Of a DNA stretch of 64,000 bases, positions 8,533-16,710 are shown piece by piece. The notes below the pieces were generated by a model that was given only the letters and a program-made list of their open reading frames with translations, was not told where the DNA came from and did not search any database. Where the stretch lies: assembly GCA_016713225.1 (NCBI GenBank), contig JADJPO010000003.1, positions 372,001-436,000 on the forward strand, in the 5' to 3' direction. A program made the translations under genes and the position numbers. This DNA is from Kineosporiaceae bacterium. Lineage in GTDB: Bacteria > Actinomycetota > Actinomycetes > Actinomycetales > Kineosporiaceae. Position 1 is the first letter of the stretch. Every line of letters starts with the position of its first letter.

Positions 8533-9186
8533 TCACGACCACCGTCGGCCGAAGCCTCGAATCCGCGCGCCGTACACCGCAGCCTGAGTGCGTCGCTCGA
8601 CGTGCAGTTTGGCCATCAGGGACGTCACGTGGTTCTTGACGGTCTTCTCGGCGATGTTGAGGCGTTGCCCGATCTGACGATTGGTCAGGCCCTCGACGAT
8701 CAGATCGAGCACCCGCTCCTCCTGCGGGGTCAACTCGGTCATCGGGTGATTGTTCCGCCGGTTCGACTCCGTGGCACGCGCAGGAACCTGTAGTGCCGCA
8801 GGCCGTTCCATGAGGGACTCCCCGGCCGCCACCCGTCGCACCGCGTCGGCCAGGTCCGGGCCGTGGATCTGTTTCAGGATGTAGCCCGCGGCACCGGCGA
8901 GAACCGAGGCCGTGAGCGCCTCGTGGTCGTCGTAACTGGTCAGGATGATCGCGTGGATGGAGGGATCCCGCGACCGGATCTCGCGACACACCTCGATGCC
9001 CGAGCCATCGGGTAGGCGGGCATCGAGCAGTGCCACGTCGGGGCGCAGCGCCGGGATGCGGCGGGCAGCCTCACGGGCCAGACCGGACTCTCCGACGATC
9101 TCGATACCGCCGGCCTCGGTGAGGATCTCGCGCAGGCCACGACGCACCAGCTCGTGATCGTCGAGGATGAAGACGGTGACAGCCAC
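8533..9186 (-). CDS. Response regulator, NarL/FixJ family, DevR/DosR-like
   Basis: A 217-residue regulator: receiver domain with acidic pocket in ILDDHELVRRGL, phosphorylated Asp in VALLDARLPDGSG and the conserved Lys in AAGYILKQIHG, then a LuxR-type helix-turn-helix LTPQEERVLDLIVEGLTNRQIGQRLNIAEKTVKNHV. The QIHG/LKQI region and the LuxR helix resemble DosR of mycobacteria. It starts immediately after the STAS gene stop (adjacent bases 9186/9187) and precedes the histidine kinase by 50 bases. GGGACC...GGTCC boxes at 9756 and 16490 are candidate targets. Confidence 0.92.
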   Translation of the reverse strand: MAVTVFILDDHELVRRGLREILTEAGGIEIVGESGLAREAARRIPALRPDVALLDARLPDGSGIEVCREIRSRDPSIHAIILTSYDDHEALTASVLAGAAGYILKQIHGPDLADAVRRVAAGESLMERPAALQVPARATESNRRNNHPMTELTPQEERVLDLIVEGLTNRQIGQRLNIAEKTVKNHVTSLMAKLHVERRTQAAVYGARIRGFGRRWS

Positions 9187-9684
9187 TCACGCCGTCCGGG
9201 TATCGGGCGAGGCATCGGGCAAGGATCGACGCCGGGGTACCGACTTGAGGTGGGTGCGGCGGATCTCCTCGATCGCCCGAGTGGCGTTGCGCGAGATCGG
9301 GAACTCGCCGGCCAACCCCGTCAGGTCGAGCTGAGCCTGGAGATCATCGGGGACGGCAGCCAGCCAGAACTGCGAACCGTGCCACAGTGCCGCTCGTCGC
9401 ATCGCCTCGAGCAGCCCGGCGCCGTGGTCGTCGATCGAGGTCACCGCAGCCAGGTCGACCAGCACGCAGCGCGGTCGCGAGCGCAGGGCTGCCTCGAGGG
9501 CACGTCGGCACACCGGCCAGGCCCGCGAGTCGAAGGCGCCCGCGACGGTCACCACGGGCATCCTGCTGACCGACCTCAGCGCGACACACACCACGTCTTC
9601 GTGATGCCACCACTGGGTCAGGGGCTCCATCTGGAGCACTCGTGCATCGAGTAACGGGGGGATCCGGGAATGGCTGTCCGTCAC
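9187..9684 (-). CDS. STAS-domain protein (anti-anti-sigma-like)
   Basis: A 165-residue protein with one STAS domain (about residues 40-130): MPVVTVAGAFDSRAWPVCRRAL then CVLVDLAAVTSIDDHGAGLLEAM. The usual phosphorylated Ser before the DxxGLG-like loop is present as TSIDDHGAG, so it could be controlled by a switch kinase, though this was not shown. It is the first gene of an operon with the DevR-like regulator and the histidine kinase. No anti-sigma kinase is encoded in the window. Confidence 0.8.
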   Translation of the reverse strand: MTDSHSRIPPLLDARVLQMEPLTQWWHHEDVVCVALRSVSRMPVVTVAGAFDSRAWPVCRRALEAALRSRPRCVLVDLAAVTSIDDHGAGLLEAMRRAALWHGSQFWLAAVPDDLQAQLDLTGLAGEFPISRNATRAIEEIRRTHLKSVPRRRSLPDASPDTRTA

Positions 9685-9755
9685 GGCTCACCTCCGCTCG
9701 TCGGGGACGATCACGTCACACGACGACGCTAGGTGTCCGAAGTGTCAACTCTCCA

Positions 9756-9769
9756 GGACCGAAGGTCCC
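9756..9769 (-). promoter_or_regulatory. DosR/DevR-like box upstream of the STAS-regulator-kinase operon
   Basis: Minus-strand GGGACCTTCGGTCC, a near-perfect palindrome (GGACC-gaa-GGTCC on the plus strand) 72 bases upstream of the STAS start. It agrees well with the mycobacterial DosR consensus GGGACTTNNGNCCC. The position suits autoregulation of the operon encoding the DevR-like regulator. Confidence 0.6.
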
Positions 9770-9796
9770 ATCGGTGCCCAATTCACCTGCGAAGGG

Positions 9797-12592
9797 TCAC
9801 CCTGCGTACACGGTGATCACGGTTGATGTGCCCGCGTTCGAGAGGCCTGCCCCGTTGACGGCCGTCACGGTGATCCGGGCGGTGCGGCCGGCCGCGAAGG
9901 TCCCAGCGGGCAGCGTCGCCGTCGTCGCCGAGGAGGCGACGCTCGCCAGCACCTTGCCCGCCACGGCGATGTCGTAGCGCAGGATTCCGGACTGTTCGTC
10001 GCCGGCCGCCGTCCAGGAGACCGGGGTGGCGGCGCCGGCCTTCTGCCGTGCCGGTGTGGTGATCACCGGTGCCGAGGGCTTGGTGGTGTCCACCTGCATC
10101 GTCGCCGTGGCGGCTTCGCCCACGGTGCCGCCCGCATTGATCGCGGTCACCGTGATGGTGGAGGTTCCCTCGGGCAGGGTCACCGAGGCCTTGAGGACCT
10201 TGCCCGACAGCGTCTTGACCACCGGGCCGGCCAGCGATGGTGCGCTGATCTCGAGGCGGTAGGTGGCGATCCAGGTGTCCGGCTCCGCGGCCGCCAGCCA
10301 GCTGAGCACCACCGCGCGCTTGGAGCTGATCGCCTGCTGTTGCCCGGCGACGGTCATGCTCAGCAGGCTCGGTGCCCCCGGGGCGCTGACGTCGACGGTG
10401 CCGGTCGCCTTGACCGGGGCCGAGCGGTTGCCGGCAGCGTCCACGGTGCGCACGGTCCAGACGTGCGTCCCGGCCGCGGCCACAGCGCTGCGGGTCTCGG
10501 TGGTCGTCACGGCTGGCGCACCATCGAGCGTCACCTCGTAGTGAAGGGCGGTGCCGCTGTCGGGCGGGGCGGTCCACGTCACCCGGTTGGCGCCGGCCGC
10601 GAGCTTGACGGTGCGGGGCACGGCCGGGGCCACCGTGTCGACGGTGACCCTCGCTGTGGCCAGGGCACTGGATCGGCCGGTCGAGTCGAGGGCCATCACG
10701 CCCAGGGTGGTGGTCGTCGCGGCCGGGAGCACGATCCGGGCGGTCCGGACAGCGGCCGGGATCAGGCCGGTGAACGGTGACCCGTTGGCGTACAACCGGT
10801 AGGCGGACACGGCGCCGCCGGTCTGCGCCGGTGACCAGGCGAACGTGACGGTCTTCGAGGCGGCGGCGCTGCCGTCCGCCGGCCCGGTGATCACCGGGGC
10901 GTCGGGTGCTCCAGAGCTGCCGGATCCGGTGTCGCCGCCCGATCCGGTGGAGCCTGCCGCGAGCGAGACGGCCGTACCGGTGGCCACGTTGCCGGCCGCA
11001 TCGACGGCGTCCACCCGCACCGACGATGCGCTGGAGGAGGCACTCACCTGGGCCGAGGTGGCCGTGGGGCCGGCGAAGGCCACCGGCTTGCCGTCGACGT
11101 TCACCCGATACCCGGCCACGCCGGACCCGGCGTCGGTCGATGCGGTCCAGATCGCCGTCGCCGTGGTGCTGGAGGCTCGGGTGGCCTGCACGCTCGGCAC
11201 TGTCGGGGCACTGGTGTCGGCGGCGGTCGAGACGACCCGGACCTTGGCGGTCGAGCCCACCACCCCGACCGAGATCGCGACGGTGGTGCCCGGCACCCGC
11301 CAGACCGAGTACGCCGGCATCGCGGTCGAGGTGAAGGCGGAGGACTGCCAGGGCTGCAGGTCGAGCAACTGCGACTGCGGGTAGCTGCCGTTGGGCAGGT
11401 AGTGCACCTGGACGCCGGCCCACTCGGGTTTGCGGGTGTCCGGAGCCTGGGCCGGACGGAAGTCGACGTACACCCAGCCCGTGCCGACGTCCACCTTGAC
11501 GGCCCGCACGTTCCCGACCTGGGTCAGCGGGGACAGCTCGACCTCGGCCGGTGAGGTCGCCGAGGCGGTGACCGTCTGCGCCAAGCCGATCTGATCGGCC
11601 AAGGCGGTGTTCAGCGATCCGCTCGCCGCGTAGGTGGCGAAGCCCATCACGTCGGCAGAGTCCTGGTAGCTCTCCACGGTGCACGAGGTCGACAGCGAGA
11701 CGCGGGAGCCGCCGGAGGTGCAGGTGGCCCGGTTGGCGTGACCGAGACCCAGGTTGTGACCGAATTCGTGGGCGGTGACATCGAGCAGCGGGTAACCGTT
11801 GACCCAGATTCGCGATCCGGAGACCGAACCGAGACCGGCCCAGCCGCCACAGTCGGAGCGCTGAGGGAAGTAGACCAGCACGTGACTGGTCAGGGAGGTC
11901 GGAGCGGCCACCTGGTGGGCAGCCAGGGCCCGGTCGAAGAGCGCGCCGGAATCGCAGCTGCCCGGATCGGTGATCTTGGCCCAGTTGCGCACCGTCGGGG
12001 TGATGGCCACGGTGCCTTGCGATTGCGCTCTCCAGTAGTCGGCCGTGCGCTGGGCCAGCGTCGTCAGCGAGGCCTGGGTCTGGCTGTCGGGGCTGCTCCA
12101 ATAGACCGGCAACACGGTCAGGGTGTGGGCGCCGGCTGCGGCGCGCAGACTCGTGGCGGCGGCCGCGGCGCGAATCGAGGAGGCCGGGGCCACCGCGGTG
12201 ACCGTGGCGGTGGTGCCGGACCCGGTACCCGTGGCATAGCGCAGACGCGTGCTGCGCAACGTGACCTTGACCCGCTGACCGGACCGCAGCCCGTTGCCCA
12301 GGGCAGCCGGAACGGCGTAGGTGCGCCCGCCCGCGGTCACCATCGTGGTGGTCTCGAGCGCGGGCCGGTTACCGCCCAGAACCACCTCGTGCCCGCGCTC
12401 CGCGTCGGCATGGGCGGTGTGACGGTCCACCACCACCACATCCACGGTTCCGGTGACGGTCGAGGTCGACGTCGTCGTCGCCTCGGCCGGGCCTGCCAGG
12501 CCGGCCACGCTCGCCGTACCCGCGAGGACGAGGGTCGCGATCAGGGAACGGGTGTTCAGCGGGTGGGGCACCGGCATACGGGACAGGCGCAC
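9797..12592 (-). CDS. Secreted zinc metalloprotease with fibronectin-III-like repeats
   Basis: A 931-residue exported protein. Start: GTG at 12592 is preceded by GGAGG at ideal spacing; it gives a signal peptide (basic RLSRMPVPHPLNTR, hydrophobic SLIATLVLAGTASVAGLA, cleavage after AEA). The protease domain has HEFGHNLGLGH (bases 11738-11770), the HExxHxxGxxH metzincin/gametolysin-type site, and a downstream Met-turn-like SADVMGFA. The C-terminal half has about five fibronectin-III/Ig-like repeats, recurring as TxPxVP...W..sxDxxsGvagYrv and VDTxAPAxP..., probably for binding polymers or proteins. No cell-wall sorting signal is seen. The substrate is unknown. Confidence 0.88.
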   Translation of the reverse strand: MRLSRMPVPHPLNTRSLIATLVLAGTASVAGLAGPAEATTTSTSTVTGTVDVVVVDRHTAHADAERGHEVVLGGNRPALETTTMVTAGGRTYAVPAALGNGLRSGQRVKVTLRSTRLRYATGTGSGTTATVTAVAPASSIRAAAAATSLRAAAGAHTLTVLPVYWSSPDSQTQASLTTLAQRTADYWRAQSQGTVAITPTVRNWAKITDPGSCDSGALFDRALAAHQVAAPTSLTSHVLVYFPQRSDCGGWAGLGSVSGSRIWVNGYPLLDVTAHEFGHNLGLGHANRATCTSGGSRVSLSTSCTVESYQDSADVMGFATYAASGSLNTALADQIGLAQTVTASATSPAEVELSPLTQVGNVRAVKVDVGTGWVYVDFRPAQAPDTRKPEWAGVQVHYLPNGSYPQSQLLDLQPWQSSAFTSTAMPAYSVWRVPGTTVAISVGVVGSTAKVRVVSTAADTSAPTVPSVQATRASSTTATAIWTASTDAGSGVAGYRVNVDGKPVAFAGPTATSAQVSASSSASSVRVDAVDAAGNVATGTAVSLAAGSTGSGGDTGSGSSGAPDAPVITGPADGSAAASKTVTFAWSPAQTGGAVSAYRLYANGSPFTGLIPAAVRTARIVLPAATTTTLGVMALDSTGRSSALATARVTVDTVAPAVPRTVKLAAGANRVTWTAPPDSGTALHYEVTLDGAPAVTTTETRSAVAAAGTHVWTVRTVDAAGNRSAPVKATGTVDVSAPGAPSLLSMTVAGQQQAISSKRAVVLSWLAAAEPDTWIATYRLEISAPSLAGPVVKTLSGKVLKASVTLPEGTSTITVTAINAGGTVGEAATATMQVDTTKPSAPVITTPARQKAGAATPVSWTAAGDEQSGILRYDIAVAGKVLASVASSATTATLPAGTFAAGRTARITVTAVNGAGLSNAGTSTVITVYAG

Positions 12593-13050
12593 TCTGGTCC
12601 TCCGTGACGTGTGGCTTGCCCAAGTCATTCGGCATCGGCCCGTCATCTCCTTGAACCCAGCGGGCGGGGAACCGATCACCCGTTCGGGTGTCCCGGGGCG
12701 CCTGAGGACCACAGCGGGTGATCGGCCGACGGGCCGGCCCGGCGGCGTCCCGGTCGGGTGGGCCGTTCCGGTGAACGACCGGGGGGCCGTTCCTCACGAT
12801 CCGCCGGCGAACGCGGCGATCGGGTGATCCGCGCGACTCACTCGTTCAGACCCGAGCGGTCCGACCCGACCAGACCCGACTCGACCCGACTCGACCCGAC
12901 CAGGCCAGACCAGGTTTCGGGGTCTCGCGCCGGGGCGAGATCACGATGTGATCCGGACAACGGGGGACTTGTGGGGAGGCGCTGCGAGGAGTCTGATGGG
13001 GGCACCGGTTCCGCAACCGGGGCCGGTTGTCGCGGAACGAGGAGGGCACC
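12593..13050. other. Intergenic region between the divergent protease and SRPBCC genes
   Basis: About 460 bases without a convincing gene. It contains the protease ribosome-binding site at its left end, a 10-bp-period simple repeat at 12861-12914, and AGGAGGG before the ATG at 13051. No tRNA or recognised RNA structure was seen. Confidence 0.5.
12861..12914. repeat. 10-bp-period tandem repeat
   Basis: Units of the form CGACCCGACY repeat with 10-base period about five times, the last ones degenerate (CAGGCCAGAC). It lies in the intergenic region in front of the SRPBCC gene. One repeat per helical turn could phase DNA bending, or it may be a slippage-generated microsatellite. Confidence 0.7.
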
Positions 13051-13479
13051 ATGTCGGCAAGCGTCAGTGAGTCGGAGGAGCAGACCGCCGGGAAGCTCGA
13101 CGCGCCTCCCGTGGTCGAGGTCAGCAGGGCCGTGTCGGCCCCGTTGACCCACGTCTGGGAGGTGCTGGTCAGTCCCGCTGGTGCGGAGGCTCTGCTGGGC
13201 GAGGGTGCTCGCCTGGGTGGCAAGGGCGAGCCGTACCACTGCTCCGATGGTGTCAGCGGAGTGCTGCGCAGCTACCACCCCTTGGAACAGCTGCGCGTGT
13301 CCTGGCACGAGACTCCTGACAGCCCGCCCTCGATCGTCGAGGTCGATCTGCGCACGGACGGCGAGGTGACCCGGCTCGACCTGCGTCAGGACCACTTGAG
13401 CACGGTCAGCGACGTCGACGCCCTGACGGCGCGCTGGAACTCCGCCCTGGCCGCGCTGGCTCAGGCCGCCGAGGGCTGA
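13051..13479 (+). CDS. SRPBCC (START-like/AHSA1) family protein
   Basis: A 142-residue protein with the START-like helix-grip fold pattern: VEVSRAVSAPLTHVWEVLVSPAGAEALLG at the start, a central VSGVLRSYHPLEQLRVSWHE, and a C-terminal helix DALTARWNSALAALAQAAE. AHSA1-like proteins bind hydrophobic ligands or act with chaperones; no ligand can be assigned. The ATG at 13051 has GGAGG five bases upstream. It is a stand-alone gene convergent with the CorA-like gene. Confidence 0.8.
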   Translation: MSASVSESEEQTAGKLDAPPVVEVSRAVSAPLTHVWEVLVSPAGAEALLGEGARLGGKGEPYHCSDGVSGVLRSYHPLEQLRVSWHETPDSPPSIVEVDLRTDGEVTRLDLRQDHLSTVSDVDALTARWNSALAALAQAAEG

Positions 13480-13493
13480 TCCGGCGGCTTCGT

Positions 13494-13521
13494 CCGGGGC
13501 TCACCTCAGCTCGAGCCCCGG
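13494..13521. terminator. Bidirectional hairpin between convergent genes
   Basis: A perfect 9-bp inverted repeat CCGGGGCTC / GAGCCCCGG with a 10-base loop, between the SRPBCC stop (13479) and the CorA-like stop (13544). It has no U tract, as is common for actinobacterial terminators. Confidence 0.6.
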
Positions 13522-13543
13522 GCGTCGTCGTGCCCGACAACGC

Positions 13544-14551
13544 TCAGATCCAGTCACGGTGACGGAACACGCCGTAGAGCAGCCCGGAGAACACCACGAT
13601 CGCCAGGGTCGAGGTCCAGAACCCGCTGGAGTGACCGAATCCCGGATACGGGATGTTCTGCCCGTAGAAGCCGGTCACCGCCGTCGGCACCGCGATGATC
13701 GCCGCCCAGCCGGTGACCTTCTTCATCACCGAGTTGAGCCGGTTGCCCTGAATGGTCAGATGGGTCTCGAGGACGGTGGAGACCAGATCGCGCAACGACT
13801 CCGTCCACTCGGTCGCGCGCAGCACGTGGTCGTAGACGTCCTGGTAGTAGGGCACCAGAGGCCCGGGCACGATGCCCAGGTCTCGACGCAGCAGCGAGTT
13901 CACCACTTCCCGCATCGGCAGCACCACACGGCGCAGCAACACCACCGACTTGCGCAGCTCGAAGGCCCTGCGCTGCACCAGGTTCGGCGGTGGACTGTCG
14001 CCGAAGAGGAGATCCTCGAGGTCGTCCAGCTCTTCGTCGAGGGCGCGCACGGCGTCGAAGTGGCTGTCGACCACGGCGTCCAGCAACCCGTGCAGCAGGT
14101 AGGCCACGCCGTGTTCGACGAGGTCGGAGGAACCGTCCCACCGGGACACCACGTCCTCGATCGGGAAACCCAGGTCGTGGACGGTCACCAGCGCCCGGGG
14201 AGTGACGAACGCCGACACCTCGGTGAGCAGCAGCTCGCCCGAGGTGTCCACGAGACGGACGTGGACGGCGCTGACGAACAGGTGCTCCAGATAACGGTGC
14301 ACCTTGGGTCGCTCGTGGCGGGTGAGCGCGTCCTCGAGGGCCAGGGCGTGCAGTGACAGTTCCTCGGCGACGACGTCCAGGGCGTGCAGATCCGGGTCGA
14401 CCAGATCGATCCACACCACGGCGTCCTCGTGCTGCAGGTGCTCGGAGACGTCGGCCACCGGGAAGGCGTCCAGCTCCAGGTGTCCATGCCGGTAGAGCCG
14501 GGTGCGGATCCCGGCGGGCCGGCCGGCGTCCTCCACGAGGGTGTCGGGCAC
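13544..14551 (-). CDS. CorA-family divalent cation channel with a GQN motif
   Basis: A 335-residue CorA-like protein: large cytoplasmic alpha/beta N-terminal domain, long helix, and two C-terminal transmembrane segments (about 275-295 and 310-330). CorA channels move Mg2+, Co2+ or Ni2+. The usual GMN filter motif between the two helices reads GFYGQNIPYPGFG here, that is GQN. This variant exists in CorA relatives, and the transported ion is then less certain. The C-terminus ends in basic FRHRDWI as in the family. It is 9 bases from the PBP-like gene on the same strand. Confidence 0.85.
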   Translation of the reverse strand: MPDTLVEDAGRPAGIRTRLYRHGHLELDAFPVADVSEHLQHEDAVVWIDLVDPDLHALDVVAEELSLHALALEDALTRHERPKVHRYLEHLFVSAVHVRLVDTSGELLLTEVSAFVTPRALVTVHDLGFPIEDVVSRWDGSSDLVEHGVAYLLHGLLDAVVDSHFDAVRALDEELDDLEDLLFGDSPPPNLVQRRAFELRKSVVLLRRVVLPMREVVNSLLRRDLGIVPGPLVPYYQDVYDHVLRATEWTESLRDLVSTVLETHLTIQGNRLNSVMKKVTGWAAIIAVPTAVTGFYGQNIPYPGFGHSSGFWTSTLAIVVFSGLLYGVFRHRDWI

Positions 14552-14560
14552 GGTCGCAGG

Positions 14561-16327
14561 TTAGCCGAGGAGCGCTGCGACGACGTCGGCCGCCCGGCGG
14601 GCGAGTCCAGGATCTGCCTGGCCCGAGGTGCCGCCCGCGACCAGCACCGCGAACGCCACCGAACCCTGGTACCCGGTGCACCAGCCATACGCGGGGGCGG
14701 TGGCGGCCGGCCCGTACCCCGCCGTTCCCCCGAAGGCGGACACTGCGCCCGAGGAGGCTGAGCGCAGCGGCGCCAGCGACTCGTCGAGGCTGACCGAGTC
14801 GCGCATCAACGAGGTCAGCACAGCCAGTTCACTGCTGGCGAGCTGGGCCTGCGGATCAGGTGTGGCAGCGGGTCGATCGCCGACCAGGGTGGGGGGATGG
14901 GCGACACCGGTGGCCACCGTGGCGCTCGCCCGGGCCATCGCCAGCGGGCTCACCAGGACCGTGCCCTCGCCGACGGCGTTCTGGACCTGTTCGAGGGTGG
15001 TGCGCGGGCGGGGGACGACGCCGTCGTAGGCCTGCGTGCCGGTATCGCTGGGTAGGCCGATACCGAGTGAGGTGGCGGCGTCCGGGAGGGCCTCGGCCGG
15101 CAGTGAGGCCGCCAGACGCCCCAACCCGGTCACGCACTCGCGGGCGATCCCGGTACCGAGGGGCACCGGGGAGGTCTGCGGCGCGGTGGCGGGATTGGTG
15201 AACCGTTGTCCCTCGACGTCGTACGGCCGACAGTCGAGTGCCAACGTGTCCAAGCCGGCGCGCCCGGCTGTCGACAGGTCCAGACCCGAGCCGCTGAACT
15301 GACCGGCCCGTACCGAGGCCAGGGTGGTCACCAGGCGTAGCGCCCCACCGCCCGGGTATCGGCCCTGGAGCGCCAGGTCGCGACCGTCCCCACCGGCGCT
15401 GGCGGCGGCGAGGATGCGGCCGGTCATCGCGTCCAGGGCGATCACCCCCACCGGCACCTTGGCGGCCCGGGCGGCCGCGTCGGCACGTTGCTGCCATCCC
15501 GGGTCCAGGCTCAGCCGTAGCGGCTTGCCCGGTACGGGGGGAAAGACGAACAGTTGGCGCACCAGGGGCTGCACCGGCGTGGACTCCCGCATCGGCACCG
15601 AGCCCACCTCGAGCCCTGCGGTCCCGGCGAGCTGCGCGTCGTACATCAGGTTCAGCCCGCTGGTGCCGACCACATCGCCGGCCACCACCCGATCCGGGTT
15701 CGTGGCGACCAGGTCGTCGGTCGCCGTGGCCACGGCCCCGACCAGGCGATCCGCTGCGCCGGTGGCCAACGGCCGGGCATCCGCCGCGAGGACCGGGGCG
15801 CGGTTGGCGCGTAGGCGTCGGGTCGTCAGGCGCAGACCCTCGGTCAGAGCGGGGTGAATCGCGCTGGGCCGCCAGAGGACTCGCGGCTGATCGTCGGTCT
15901 CGCGGATCGCGACCTCGGTGCGATAGGTCCAGGTGCGGTCGTGGCCGAGCTGCCAGCTCACCTCGAGGGTCTGCATCAGGTCGCCCGGCCGCAGGTCGGC
16001 CTCGGGCTGGGTGATCTGGCGGGGGTTGCCGACGGCCACGACCGTGACCGGGTGATCCTCGTCGTCCTCTGACAGATCCTCGACGATGCGTCGGGCCTCG
16101 GCAGCGATCTTGCGGGAATTGCCGTCGTCCAGGGCTGGTGGGCTGCTCGGGTCGTAGCTGACGTCGTCCAGCCGGCCGGCCTGCCAGGCCTCGGCGAAGT
16201 CGACGCCGATGGGCGACGGCTCGGGGTCGCCCGGGTCGGTCGGCTGGCGCCAGATGAGCACGGCGAGCAGGCCGAACACGGCGATCAACACGGCCCCGCC
16301 CGACGCGCGTGCCAGGCATCCCTTCAC
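14561..16327 (-). CDS. Penicillin-binding-protein-like pseudoenzyme
   Basis: A 588-residue membrane-anchored protein: N-terminal transmembrane helix (about 9-27), NTF2-like/MecA_N region (about 40-160), dimerisation-like region (170-265) and a transpeptidase-fold domain (about 275-588). The fold is supported by GVIALDAMTGRILAAAS and GYQGSVAFAVLV. All three catalytic motifs are altered: SxxK reads GALR (GRYPGGGALRLVTTLASV, residues 325-331), SxN has no counterpart beyond ARECVTG, and KTG reads FGGTA near the C-terminus. It should not form the acyl-enzyme. It may be a structural or regulatory subunit. The frame is intact, so it is not a pseudogene. Confidence 0.8.
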   Translation of the reverse strand: MKGCLARASGGAVLIAVFGLLAVLIWRQPTDPGDPEPSPIGVDFAEAWQAGRLDDVSYDPSSPPALDDGNSRKIAAEARRIVEDLSEDDEDHPVTVVAVGNPRQITQPEADLRPGDLMQTLEVSWQLGHDRTWTYRTEVAIRETDDQPRVLWRPSAIHPALTEGLRLTTRRLRANRAPVLAADARPLATGAADRLVGAVATATDDLVATNPDRVVAGDVVGTSGLNLMYDAQLAGTAGLEVGSVPMRESTPVQPLVRQLFVFPPVPGKPLRLSLDPGWQQRADAAARAAKVPVGVIALDAMTGRILAAASAGGDGRDLALQGRYPGGGALRLVTTLASVRAGQFSGSGLDLSTAGRAGLDTLALDCRPYDVEGQRFTNPATAPQTSPVPLGTGIARECVTGLGRLAASLPAEALPDAATSLGIGLPSDTGTQAYDGVVPRPRTTLEQVQNAVGEGTVLVSPLAMARASATVATGVAHPPTLVGDRPAATPDPQAQLASSELAVLTSLMRDSVSLDESLAPLRSASSGAVSAFGGTAGYGPAATAPAYGWCTGYQGSVAFAVLVAGGTSGQADPGLARRAADVVAALLG

Positions 16328-16710
16328 CTGGCACCTCCCTGGTCGTGGGCTGTCGGCGTCCCGGCCGCCGTGATGGCGACGGACGAGAACAACGCTATCG
16401 GCGCGGGTCCGGCGAAATGGTGCCGACGCGCACGATCCCGACCTACCCGCCGGCCGCCGTGACGTCCAGCCAGGGATCCTCCACGTCTCGGGACCAAAGT
16501 CCCAGGACGATCCGCGGGTTCAGGAGCACTGTGAAGTCGGCGGCTCGAACCGGCTCACCCAGGCAAGTGACCTAAAGCCACAGACCGAGCGCCGCGGCTC
16601 TGCGCAGACGCGGCAGCGGAGTTGGCGACGGTACCTGGTGAGTAACCGGTCCGAGCCGCTGAGCTTTGTCCGCAGCTCGTAGATCGCCGGCGGAGCCTAT
16701 TGTGGACGGC
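16328..16710. other. Intergenic region between the divergent PBP-like and PAC2 genes
   Basis: About 380 bases with no convincing gene. It holds a DosR-like box at 16490-16503 and otherwise no recognised RNA. A GGTTCGAGCC-like stretch near 16545 recalls a tRNA T-arm, but no tRNA could be folded around it. Confidence 0.5.
16490..16503. promoter_or_regulatory. DosR/DevR-like box
   Basis: GGGACCAAAGTCCC, with perfect 5-bp arms GGGAC/GTCCC, matching the mycobacterial DosR consensus GGGACTWWAGTCCC at 13 of 14 positions. It lies 163 bases from the PBP-like start and 208 bases from the PAC2 start, so either gene could be the target. The window encodes a DevR-like regulator at 8533-9186. Confidence 0.6.

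Noticed and set aside
9783..12101. A 772-codon open frame on the minus strand inside the protease gene
   Set aside because: High-GC shadow frame, Arg/Gly/His-rich without motifs; the protease frame has signal peptide and HExxH motif.
16530..16560. tRNA-like T-arm (GGTTCGAGCC on the minus strand)
   Set aside because: No acceptor, D-arm or anticodon stem could be drawn around it.
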